A DNA stretch of 64,000 nucleotides from Kappaphycus alvarezii (Eukaryota; Rhodophyta; Florideophyceae; Gigartinales; Solieriaceae). Both the position numbers and the translations under genes were made by a program. A model generated the notes under the pieces. The model saw only the letters and a program-made list of their open reading frames with translations. It was not told the DNA's origin and searched no databases. Of this stretch, positions 1 to 9,949 are shown in pieces (the stretch's first letter is position 1; every line of letters starts with the position of its first letter). The stretch spans positions 496,001-560,000 of the forward strand of contig NADL03000474.1 in assembly GCA_002205965.3 (NCBI GenBank), given 5' to 3'.

Positions 1-578
1 AGGTGTCATGCCTAGTTCTGTACGACGGTGTTCGTCCCAAGGTGCTGAGCCACATGCCGTCTACATCACATAGCCCATACAGTGGACGCAGCAGCTTGAA
101 ACATTGGTGAGCTTCTAGATTGAACTCGGGCGCGGGGTCTCGCAGATAAATTTCCCCATCAAGCGTTTTGGAGGCTTGAAGGTATGCTTGTCTCACGTCA
201 GCTGATCACACATTAAATACTAAGTCTGCTGCCAGCGCAAGGAGCAGTCTGAAATATGGAGTACTATTTTTATTACTGTTGTGATCCATTAGTTCCTTCC
301 ACTTATCCCGATGAACCCCCAATTACATATTGTGCCCTTTATTTCGTCTTACCGTAAACAAAAGACTTGATAGCTATTTAAAAGCGTGCAGGGAGTATAT
401 TTGCACCTGTAGGGACATTCTCCTTGAGTACTACCCGAAAATTACCTCTCTTGATGAGTTCTCGTATCTTTTTCAATTTTTCCTCATTCTTTTCACCACT
501 TTTTGCCCTCTGGTCGTCTGCATCCAACGCTTCCGCCCTGTGCATAGGATCGTATTGCGGTTGCCTGAAGTCTGACAT
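1..578 (-). pseudogene. Ty1/copia reverse transcriptase, 5' part, runs off window
   Basis: Reading leftward on the minus strand, 578-378 encodes the usual start of a copia-type RT, with FRVVLKENVPTGANILPARF. Further in, about 60-180 encodes GEIYLRDPAPEFN followed by LLRPLYGLCD, the palm motif that in copia RTs precedes the tryptophan-rich segment. The two parts are in different frames, so at least one indel separates them, and stops are present. Together with integrase at 1.1-1.8 kb, protease at 2.3 kb and gag up to 4.4 kb on the same strand, this gives the gag-PR-IN-RT order that defines Ty1/copia (in Ty3/gypsy RT precedes IN). The catalytic part and the 3' LTR lie outside the window. Almost certainly inactive. 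Confidence 0.75.
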
Positions 579-822
579 TCCGGAAGATACATCTACTAGA
601 AAGCTGTGTGAAAGGATTTCCGTTGAATATTACGGCTTCACTTGTATAAGATTAAATGGCTTGTCCTCATTCGTTGCATCATCTCTTATATACACAAGAT
701 TCTTTCCCACATCCATACGCAAAAATAGGTAGGGTCCGATCCATTCTCCTATTCAATTGTTCACGATATCCCCATGCCATACCAGCACCTGAATACCCCA
801 CTGTAACGAACCTGACACAAAT

Positions 823-1095
823 AGGTTTGAATAGGATGGCTACACTCTGCACGATGTGGGGCGCGAAATATTACAGATGCGGCACACGTGGACCAAATCG
901 CATAACTAAGCTGCTGATAAAGTCTACTCTTTACTCTTTCCGTCGAGCATCCGCTGCGGTTGCGACAGCGGCCGCGTATTCGTTGATTACCTTCGACGTT
1001 GTCGCTGACGGCGATTCAAGCGAGTCGAAGGCTATACGCACAAACTTCCATCCTAATTTTGATCGTCCTGGGAGGGATTCACAGGGTTGGTAAGA
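823..1095 (-). mobile_element. 3'-terminal fragment of the divergent RT element (B-type)
   Basis: This segment matches 24,553-24,820 (the 3' end of RT-element copy B) in the same orientation. Both carry the shared peptide GRSKLGWKF, then DSL, SPSATT, and both end in AGGTTTGAATAGG. Nucleotide identity is clearly above chance but not close. Here the piece sits between the integrase and RT coding parts of the copia element, so it looks like an insertion. It holds only the 3' end of the family, as expected of a 5'-truncated non-LTR insertion copied from its 3' end. I cannot see clear target-site duplications. Confidence 0.6.
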
Positions 1096-1808
1096 TCTGT
1101 CACTGGCTGGTAGCACTGCCTGATGTGGCGCACGTTTTAGTTTCAAGGATGAAATTTCGGCTTCCATCTCCTTGCGAACGATTTTAGCCAAATGTGCCAT
1201 CTCAGATTGCGTCGGTCGATCATTATTACGTTCTTTAGGTTCCGATTGCGTGGTAACACGGGGGTACTCACCCAATACAAGAGCCGAAGATACGAGCCCT
1301 TCTGGACCGAATGTGTCGTTCATCGCCTTAACTGCACATGCTAGGGCGACTTGTTTGTTTGTTTTCGGTCTAGCTATAGCAATCTTTTCGATAGGTGTTG
1401 CGTAACAGCCCATGGTACCTCTCTGTGAGTCCAAGACTTGAATGCGCTTCTACTCCCGTACGATCAACCTGAATGTCCTAGCAATGTGCCAAGTGTATGA
1501 ATCGATCACCGAAGTTCGATCCTTAGTCTGTTAAGGTTTTGCTGGGGAACCCTGTGTGTGTATACTGTTACCTAACAGCGAAGGAAATCCCCCCAAACAT
1601 GCTTACTGGTAGATGGTATAAATTCTGCGACATTGAAATGCGTAGCTTCATCAAATACGTGCAATATAGGCTTATTACTTAAATACATGACATCCATAAG
1701 AACGCGTTCATTAAGATCAAGATCAGCACTTCCCATAGTGACACGGAATCGATATGGGGCTGTTTTGATCCGCTGACATGGATCGCAACGCTTGTTAATG
1801 TCTTCCAA
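1096..1808 (-). pseudogene. Ty1/copia-like integrase, decayed
   Basis: The minus strand at 1808-1572 encodes CDPCQRIKTAPYRFRVT, then DLNERVLMDVMYL and a DEATHF block: the C-x2-C end of the integrase zinc finger and the first catalytic aspartate region of the DDE core. The downstream open stretch at 1434-1096 encodes AVKAMNDTFGPEGLVSSALV, typical of the C-terminal half of retroelement integrases where the host-range region begins. Between the blocks the frame is lost. It lies downstream of the protease at about 2.3 kb and upstream of the RT remnant. Inactive. Confidence 0.7.
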
Positions 1809-2280
1809 TATGCGTGCGTCTAGTTTCGGTTATATCGGGTTCTGGACGGTATTTCTTAATCAAGTTGAACAGCTTAGACACGCTCGGATGAAATAAATTA
1901 CGATGTATCTTATGTAGCTGTGCTCTTTTGAAATGGGCACGAGGAGTAATCTCCATCCCTGCGTATAGATGATTGCTTCAGGATCTCATAATCGGACAAT
2001 ACCACTGATCTATAAATACTTCCTTTCCATCCTTGGTCTTCGTCATTACTCGTTTCGATAATCGGTTCGATATTTGACATTAAGTTAGGGCTTCGTTTTC
2101 CGTTACGTCCATCCCGAGCTGGTATGTCGGACTGCACAACATCAAATTCAATACTAATAGTTGGTGCACCTATAGGTGTATCAAGGGCCATCTGGACTGT
2201 CCACAATGACTTGAATGTAATATGAGCAAAACAGAAGTGTTTGTTTGACTGTCCTATTCTCTTGTCTTGTATACCATTTT

Positions 2281-2375
2281 AATTGCACACTCGGTTTACT
2301 TTTTTGCGTCCGATCACTGAACGTGGAGCTCCTGTGTCTAAACAGAACCTTGTTACCTTCTGAGCTCTGGCCCTT
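2281..2375 (-). pseudogene. retroelement aspartic protease motif (copia element 1)
   Basis: Translation of the minus strand here gives FCLDTGAPRSVIG followed by basic residues. The D-T-G-A box with a downstream hydrophobic I-G is the active-site signature of retroelement aspartic proteases, which cut the Gag-Pol polyprotein. It sits between the gag-like segments (2.5-4.4 kb) and integrase (1.1-1.8 kb), as expected for a Ty1/copia element. The surrounding frame is interrupted, so only the active-site block is claimed. Confidence 0.65.
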
Positions 2376-2499
2376 CGCATTTCCTTGGCAAGGTCAGTTG
2401 TACATTTGTCCTTCATATCGATAGGAGCCTTGTTAGGGTTCTCATTATTTACGCTACGTGGAGTGATCCTTATTACGCCGAGTCGCCCGTACGAAAACC

Positions 2500-4407
2500 T
2501 TTGTTATCAGAAAAAGCGGCATGCATCGTGTTCACATACATGTCTTGTTCAAGGTATCCGTCTTTCCATTTTCCTCTTCTTCTTTTTCTCCGTTCATTAA
2601 GGCCGCAAACTTATCCGCAGCGTCATCTCTATCATACTCGTTTGCTTGACCAGGCACAGTATCGTCATCCTGAATTTCTCTTTCGTAGTCGTTGATTAGC
2701 GCAGCGAAAATTTGGATCGCCGACACTCCATGTCAGAGACGATATTCTGTGTGCTCTGTTGCTGCATTTTCTGCACATTTATGATCTTTGGGCCTATGTT
2801 CGCCACATCTGACGCATTAACCACGTCTTCGGGAATTCCTGAAAGCCTTATCAGAGTATCTGTGCACCTTTTCTTGCGGTAAGTTCTTCCCTTTATATCC
2901 CTCCCATCCTTCCAGTGGAGGTGCCGGGGTTTACTTGCATACCTCAGCATGTGCGTATCGGTTGGGTCACTATCTGATAACGTCATACCGGTGTTAGTAA
3001 ATGGCTGACCTTATAGTTTTTATAACTGCGTTAGGTTTTGTATGGACTCATGCAGGGCTGTAGCAAATATATTGAAAGTATAACTCTGTGAAGTTATGTT
3101 CGGAATAGGTATCTTTTCCCATCCTTGATATTCTACCACAGTTCTGTGGAGATAATCAGTCTTTTTGGTGTCTGATTGAAAGCCTACAGGGCACTGCGGA
3201 GTCAACTAATTGATTTGATGAACCAGTTTAGTGAGTCCTTCAGTTTTTCGTGAATGTCTTTTTCGCGCATGAAACACTGTAGACGAATGAGCTCAAGTGT
3301 CGCTTTGACTTGGAGCTTCGGGCGTTGATGTAGTATTCCCTTTCCGTGATCTCACTCATCAGCCTGATTGTAATGTTCGGCTTGGTCTTCTCAAGAAAAA
3401 AAGCGCCGAGCCGATCCTTCGAAAGCATGAATAAATAAATCGCTCCTTGGTCTCCCCGAGAGAGAATATTGACGGGCACATATCTCGTGCATTTTAATCG
3501 TCTCCTTCATATCTTGTTTAATTTCGCCATTAAACTTCGAATCCGTCATCATTTTAAATGCGTAATGGGCTTTCTTAGGATCGTTTAATTCTTTGAACTA
3601 TTTCCGTTTACTTCATACGTCGGGTTACTTAAATTACCGACGCCACCACCAATGGGCCGCGCGTTGAATGACGGCCGCATAGTTGGGAATGCAATTGTTG
3701 GGATGGGTCAGTAGCGGGTCGTCCTGGCTAGGGAGCGGAACGTCAGGAACAGATCCTTCTTTGGGCATCCTTTTGTTTTGGGAGCCGATGAAACCAGATA
3801 TTTGGTACAATGCCTGTAGTAGCAATGCCGGCACTATTCTCACCTTGCTAACCCCACGTGCTCGTGGGTGCAGTCTTCACTTTAGGAGTAACAATTCTAT
3901 CGTTTATAGCCAAACCGTAGTTTCCAAATCGTCGGACTTTTTTGAACTTGGAAGTAACATCTGTGCAGTACACTGCGTCAACTTCAGAAATATAACATAG
4001 CCAGGTAAGAATCATAATTCGTCGATTAGATTGTTCGTTATCATCTGGACTCATCGCCTGTGAATTTTTGTCCTTGATTTCAGCGGCGCCAAACAACTCT
4101 GCTGAGACGTATATTTTAGATAGGCCATATAACGGGCGGTTAAAAATTCTTCGATGAATATCACTTGCGGTGGAGGAATTATTGCTCTAATCAGCTCAAC
4201 TTCATCATCAGGGTCCGTTAAGGATGATTCTGGTAGAGCTGCAGAAGACGAGGAGGATGAAAGCGCATTTCCGACGGTGAAAAGTTGTAACATCTCCTTC
4301 ACACATCTCATGAACTGCATGGAAATTTCATCTGTAACCGCGGAACTCTCCGTTTTCTTCTTGAGTAGATCTGCTTTGTTGCGAAATTTGTTTCGTGAGA
4401 ACGGCAT
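2500..4407 (-). pseudogene. gag region of copia element 1, fragmented
   Basis: A series of minus-strand open stretches (4407-4051, 4096-3848, 3479-3240, 3205-3020, 2986-2696) fills the place where gag should be. The first has an ATG at 4407-4405 (MPFSRNKFRNKADLL) and a serine-rich linker. The 3205-3020 piece (KTDYLHRTVVEYQGWEKIP, then FATALHESIQNL) has the look of a Gag core helix region. No intact CCHC zinc knuckle was found. Assignment rests mainly on position and weak family resemblance. The gene is broken into at least five frames. Confidence 0.45.
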
Positions 4408-4431
4408 CTTGCGGTTGAAGAGCGTGAACAC

Positions 4432-4839
4432 AAGTTATCTGCGATGGGAATCCGAATTGCCATGTAACGCAGGTAACTAGTGTAGCAACTGATAACACGA
4501 ACTATCGCGATATTTGTGCGGCTGCGTTGAGGCAAAGAGTAGATTGAGTGGCTAGCAATATTTTAGTGATAAATTTTACGCGTAAAGAGAGTAAAAGGAT
4601 GCCCAGGGCGACGACCGTGCGATAGATAACAGCGACTTTCTTCTAGCCGTTACAGTAGTCCTTTTCTTTTCTCTTTACTTCTCTTCTCCTCTCATCTCCC
4701 TTTCAGGGAGGAACGGGCGGAGATTATATAACCGCAGAGTTGAGTCGCTGCATAATAGCATTACTCTTTCATGCAGAGCTCTCTTGTGGACAGTTGTCAT
4801 TGGATTATCACTCCCTCTATTCCTAGAATCCCAAGCTGA
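4432..4839. other. non-coding stretch, possible leader or LTR of copia element 1
   Basis: No coding potential is seen. A pyrimidine-rich run (about 4,660-4,705) is followed by TATATAACC near 4,725. It lies just upstream of the minus-strand gag start, where a 5' LTR and leader would be expected, but the other LTR is outside the window, so no pair can be compared. Confidence 0.3.
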
Positions 4840-5112
4840 GGAACGCTAACCAAGAATGGTAGGTTTAGTGGCAAGTGCCTACTTGAATTGGAATTATGAA
4901 TTGGAATTAGTACCGTCTATATTCGATATCAAGTGCACTTAAGTCTGGTCCTAGCACGTGGTTATGAAGTAAAAGTGGAACGCTAACCAAGAATGGTAGG
5001 TTTAGTGGCAAGTGCCTACTTGAATTGGAATTATTAATTGGAATTAGTACCGTCTATATTCGATATCAAGTGTACTTAAGTCTGGTCCTAGCACGTGGTT
5101 ATGAAGTAAAAG
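4840..5112. repeat. 137-bp tandem duplication
   Basis: Two head-to-tail copies, 4840-4976 and 4977-5112, both start GGAACGCTAACCAAGAATGG and end in ATGAAGTAAAAG. I count two substitutions (for example ATTATGAATT versus ATTATTAATT, and GTGCAC versus GTGTAC), so the duplication is recent compared with the decayed elements around it. Each unit also contains an internal short repeat of GAATTGGAATTA. Confidence 0.95.
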
Positions 5113-5204
5113 GAACTCAGTGGATACAATTCTTCTCAGATTTCCTATTTCACGAACATGGAGTTGGAGGTAGTAATAAAAAAGGTACCGAACACACAAG
5201 CACA

Positions 5205-6000
5205 TCATCTAGAGCCACCGTCAAACCCTACTGCTAAGAACTTCGCAGACACCAGCTCATCGAATAGTGCGTTTGGCTTCAAAAACGACCAACGGTCTGG
5301 CTTCATCACCCCATTGAACTGACGGTAGTTAACACGGAAGCGGGTACTTCTATCCATTATCGTCGCTACTACTACCGGGAAATACCACGCCGAACTCCAG
5401 GACGTCATGCTTCCTGCTTAAACAGCTCACTGGCCTCCTTTTTGACCACATTGTGCTTTTGAGGCATACGGTAAGCCTTTTTCGTCGGAGTTACGAACAA
5501 TTACCAATCTCCCAGTTCTTTGGATCAATTCAGGTTTCCACGCCGGCGATTATTGTCGCTTGAATAATAACCAGACTTCTCTCTAGCGTTCGGAAGTGGT
5601 CCTGATTTCATTGCCTTAATTTTTCAACCTCCCTATGAGAAATTATCGTTTACGGAGGAATTATCAACGGATGCCAACGCATACAGAATTATGATATCCT
5701 TGGGCTCCCTTGCAGTTGAAAACTCCCTTCCATTCAGACACAGGGTTGGAATGACATAAGATGTCGTGTTTGATAGCCGAGAAGTGGGGTGGAAAACACC
5801 CACTGTCGGTAGTACAGATATGTCAGTAGCGGTCACTCTACTGCTATGATCTATGCAAGTATCGACTTCCGTAAGGACACTTTTCATGATTCCATGTGGC
5901 TCTCAAGAAGCGAATACCGAGCCATGTTTCAACTGTATTGAACTTTATCCAGAGAACTGTAATCCGCGTAGTTCTCAACACGATCATCATTCCGGTTTTC
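5205..6000 (-). pseudogene. Ty3/gypsy pol fragment (protease-proximal region and RT start)
   Basis: The minus strand at 5408-5205 encodes the conserved start of a Ty3/gypsy RT: a W-S-S-A-W-Y-F-P-V-V-V block, STRFRVNYR with NGVMKPDRW, and LFDELVSAKF. Upstream on the same strand, 5887-5633 encodes LPTVGVFHP, then TLCLNGREF and VDNSSVNDNFS. This matches 37,101-37,430 (LPIVDVFLP, TLCLSGTKI, VSNSPINNDNS), so both are the same family. Upstream residues also match across a frameshift (RFLRATWNHEK versus LFVKATFNNEK). The RT catalytic motif is absent, so this is a short, dead fragment. Confidence 0.7.
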
Positions 6001-7389
6001 ATTGACTACATTCCCACCGGCTCCGAGTAGTTACAATCAGCATTCCTCAATAGGATGAGGTTATCACCTTTATTGGTAGTTGATGTGCGCAAATTCGCAC
6101 ACGAAAAAAATCTAGATTAGGACCATGATTGTATACAGTATCAGAATTGGGGAGATATTTTTACAGTTTTTGAATTTGCAAGATATTTTTAATTTGGGTG
6201 AGTGTGGCAATTCATCGGTTGATTTTTTCATTTTAGGACACGCTGTCATAGTAGATGTCAGTACAGTTCCAGGTTGTGGTGATACTACGAGTGACTCTGA
6301 AAGGTCTATATAATGGTCACATCAATTCCCACCCCTGGCCGATGGGTGGCTGGCATGGGTATGGCACCTAGATATTTACCTTGAGGAAATATCTCCTAAT
6401 AGTCTCTCTGGTTCAGAAGATTACCGTGAATACATTTTATGGTTATTAGTATGTTTGTTTGACACTTTTGGGTTAGCCAAAAGTCTATATAAGCCGAGTA
6501 AACTGCTTCCTTTAGTGGAGGTGAGGCAAGTTGGCAGACAACTTCAAGCCAAGTCCCGAGTAGTAGGAAGTTGAGAGTCAACTTCAGACCCAAGAAAACT
6601 TTTTCTTACGCTAGTCGCAGAGCGTCGGGGTAGACCCTGCCCCTTTTATACTTGCTTGTAGCTTCCTCAACTCTCTTCTATATACACTCCCTTTTGTTCG
6701 TTCAACAATACCACGGTAGCACTTTTGTCGCTCGCAACACCTCCTTCTCAGGGTAATTGGTTCTGAGGATCTCTTCCCCCGCCGATTTACCCCTATCAGT
6801 AGTCAACCCATAATGTATGTCTTCAATGACGACGGTCCTGTTCTATGCCTCTCGGCTTCTTTGTTCAGTCAGAATAGTAGACTTTCCCCAAGGAGAGTCT
6901 TTATTTCGGTTGCATGAACAACGATTCGTTCATCAATCATGTTTCTCCCTGGACAAGAGTTCTCACGAGAAATACCGCATTCTCGCAAATTTCTGCAATA
7001 TGGAGCATCACCGAAATAAGGGCTTGATTCGCTCTTTGAATTGGTCTTTTCTGAATTTTCTCAGTCAAAGACGGGTGGTCAGGAGAATGACGTCAAGGTA
7101 CTGTACTATTTTGTCATCAACGTTGTGAGCATCGACGCCATTTGAAACTTGTGGCCGCTCTAGTATAGATAAGCCATCAAGCATTTCAGGCATTCCGTCA
7201 ACATCTTGCACGTAAACGCGCTCCCTGTGACAGTAGACAGCTCCCTGATGGCGAATATGCTGAGGCTTAGGTGTTTATTGAATCAACTCAAGGCTTCTAG
7301 AGCGGATCATGAGCAAAGGATATCATGGAGGGTAAATGACCTCTACAAGCCTAACTACAATCCCTGGTGTCCATAGCAAGCAGCAGAGT
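6001..7389. other. unclassified repeat-like stretch
   Basis: No recognisable gene. The part at 6,460-6,780 has TATA-like CTATATAAG and CTTTTATAC sequences followed by pyrimidine-rich DNA, which resembles an LTR or promoter region, but no partner copy is seen in the window. The 103-codon plus-strand open stretch at 6,817-7,128 matches no family I know. Confidence 0.3.
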
Positions 7390-7930
7390 TTCAGTAAAGT
7401 TCAGGCTATGGTAGTAAAAGGTTGAGTTGGGCCATCGCTCGTGAAGTTGTGCGAGAGTAGGCAGTAGCCGAGTGGTGGAATCTACTCAACGGAGGATGGG
7501 TGGTAGAAGTGATGTCGGGTTGGAAAGAGAGCCTCATGCCCTGAACATCACCTTTGCGCCCCGCTGACAAGGGGGGAATATGTTGCTGGTTGGATTCGAG
7601 GGAGACCGCGGGATATTTAATAACGGACAAGTGGTGAGGGATGGCTAGTCCGGGTTGCCTATAGTAGTGTTAGGCGGTGAGAGCTGAGGATGCACAAGGA
7701 AAGGGGAGGCAGGAGAGCTAGGGGAAAAGAGTTTTGGAGAGGCCCCGTGAGGCTGATGTAGGTTTATTGAGTGATTTTTTGGAGACTTCAAGTATTTAAG
7801 GGGGTAAAAATATTCAGAGAGGGTAACTCAAGCACGTGGAGTGAGTGAAAGAGGGGCGAAGTGAGGAATTGACAAATTTGGAGACTATAGGGACTTTCCA
7901 ACCTCTCCGGATTCGCTTGGTCATGAAAAG
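7390..7930 (-). repeat. 3' tail of RT-element family, shared with 36,479-36,955
   Basis: Reverse-complemented, this segment aligns along its length with 36,479-36,955. Shared blocks include CAAGCGAATC-GGAGAGG, TGAATATTTTTACC, TAGCTCTCC-GCCTC, TCACCACTTGTCCGTTATT and GGCCCAACTCA. Similarity fades after CATAGCCTGA, which probably marks the 3' end of the family. No protein is encoded consistently in both copies. Confidence 0.75.
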
Positions 7931-8112
7931 GCATCTAATTTCAGGGGACTTTCATCATTCAGCACGCATGAGGGTAACCATAATGCTGTTAAGATGGGGA
8001 TAGCCGAACCACACTTTTCAAAATTAAAGAGCCAAATCATCTCTTTTGACGGGGAACCTAACTTTAACAGTTCTAAACGTTCCCCCTGAGTCGTTCTGGT
8101 TAAATTCGCCAT
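7921..8112 (-). CDS. small conserved ORF downstream of RT (MANLT ORF), function unknown
   Basis: A 63-codon ORF with ATG at 8112-8110. Its start MANLTRTTQGE and end VLNDESPLKLDAFS are matched by 35,257-35,376 in copy C (MANLTWATQGE, then VLSDESSLKADTF), although copy C has an internal stop and a deletion. Conservation at both ends in two diverged copies suggests that it was once a real small protein or the end of a longer one. It lies 3' of the RT gene on the same strand. No known domain is recognised. It could also be chance reading of a conserved 3' UTR. Confidence 0.35.
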   Translation of the reverse strand: MANLTRTTQGERLELLKLGSPSKEMIWLFNFEKCGSAIPILTALWLPSCVLNDESPLKLDAFS

Positions 8113-8235
8113 GAGGGCGGAGACTAAACTGACCTTGCAGATTGGAACTAATCAAATATGCCATGTCAGGGGCCTGTTAATGGGCTCGTGACAACACAGA
8201 CATTGCCATAGGCGACCAAATGGCATATTTGCGTT

Positions 8236-9949
8236 GTTGATGAATCTTGCGGCTGTCGTATTCGGTGGCAAGCGTGGATCCATGCGTGGTAAGTGAGGGT
8301 GACGCCGCTCAGGAACTGGTTCGCGATCCCTTGCAGGTATTCAAATCGAAAAATGGTGCTCTAAGAGTGCCGCAGGTTGGAAATGGAAAGACTGGTTCAT
8401 GTGTCAGGTCGAGATGCGAAGACAATGTATGTGGAAACGGCCACGCGGGTTGCGAAGGTCATACAGCCGGTGTAGAGCGCTCCGTCAAGTCTGCATTTTG
8501 GGTTGAAAAAGGAATAGGTGAAGTTGAGGTCCCCGGGCGGGGCACCTAGCAGTTCAAAGCCTATATCCATGCATCTCTCGAGGGGTAAGTCAAGACGGAA
8601 CGCATATCAGGTTGAGAAGGGTGTGGAAGGCCAGAAGTTTCGCGTTTGCGTGGATTGAGGTAGAGGCCAACGGCGGGGCCGTAGAGCTGGGTCAACCTGA
8701 GAGCAGTGCAAAAATCGTCAAACATCCCGATGAGGGTGCCACAATCCTTGAACTGTTTGTTGAGGAGAATGTTGGTAGTGTCGCTATCCCGCGGATATGT
8801 GAGTGGATTACGAGGGGAAAAAGGAGCATACTGGCGGGTACCCTGTTGGGTGCGCTGAGCACTTGGGATGAGGGTGAGCTGGCGGCTCGGGAGCAATAGG
8901 GGTGATTGGGAACGGCCGTATAGCATATTCATGAAACACGCCAGGGAGGTTGTATAAGTGGAATGGGGGTGCAGCATTTGTTGACTCCCCACTCGTTTAA
9001 CGGCGTTTTGGCATCGCCGAGTGTAGCTGCGACGTTTGGGAGCTGGGAAACCTTTTGAGGAGGGCATGCGTATCATGCATCATGCCGTCCATGCCGGTTG
9101 TTATGCCATTCGCCAGTTGGCACGCTGACACGAAATCCCGTGTATTATCGATGGTGCTTGGCAGCAAAGCAGCAGTACGATTCCGCGAAGAGCTGAGCCA
9201 GCGGCAATTGGCCTGATCTTGTCCGAGCGGGGTTGGAGTTTTAACCGCGTAGCAGCAGCAAATACGGGAAGGACGGGGTCAAGTAGATCACCCGTACTGG
9301 TGGGGTTGACCAGCTTGTTGAGGGAAGAGAGCCTCGTGACACCGGCCTCGGGGCTTGGGGGAGTCTTGGCCAAAAGATGGAACAATTGGAAAGGGGTGCG
9401 ATAAGGCCCTGCAGTAGTGTCCTGTAAGATGCTCTGCGTGCCGCGGGCGAGGTAGCCTCGGCATACGGGACGGGTCGGATGGGTCGGAAGCAGGGAGAGG
9501 GATGACGGGCTGTTTTGGAGTGGGGTGAAGCTCGCGGGGCGCTCGTAGCGGTTGCGGGTTGTTGACGTCGGGTAACAGGGCATTGTGCAGAGAACACTCG
9601 GATTTGCCTCAGCCAGCGTCGGCACGGGGCAACCGCTTGGCAGCAGAGACGTCGGAAGGGCTAGAGGAGAGTGGGTCTGGATCCATTTGGCCCTTCTGGC
9701 GTGGGCGGAGAGGGTCTCGGACCAGAGGGCTGCCCCTTCAGTACCAATATGAACACGCCGGATCCGCTCCGTTAATACCGCACCCCAGTTTTCTTGGTGA
9801 CGCCGGCCAGGGTCGCACCGGAGTGTGCGGCAGAGGACGACGGTAGGGAGCATATGGAGAAGAAGGAAAGCGCAGAAGATTGCGTGGGGCTCACGGGGAA
9901 GGCCAGCGTTTAGGACAAGCTTGGTGAAGATAAGCAGGACTGGATTCAT
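8236..9949 (-). pseudogene. reverse transcriptase of RT-element copy A
   Basis: In minus-strand order, 9.4-9.1 kb encodes a finger block with LNKLVNPTSTGDLLDPVLPVF and KIRPIAAGSALRG, matching the R-P-I-A-x-G finger motif of this type of RT. Then 9076-8561 encodes DCGTLIGMFDDFCTALR and GPAVGLYLNPRKRE, the region following the palm D-D box; here the expected YLDD has decayed to KDCG. Next, about 8.55 kb encodes FELLGAPPGDLNFT and about 8.24 kb AWIHAC. It would copy element RNA into DNA if intact, but catalytic residues are lost and at least three frame changes are present. Confidence 0.7.
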
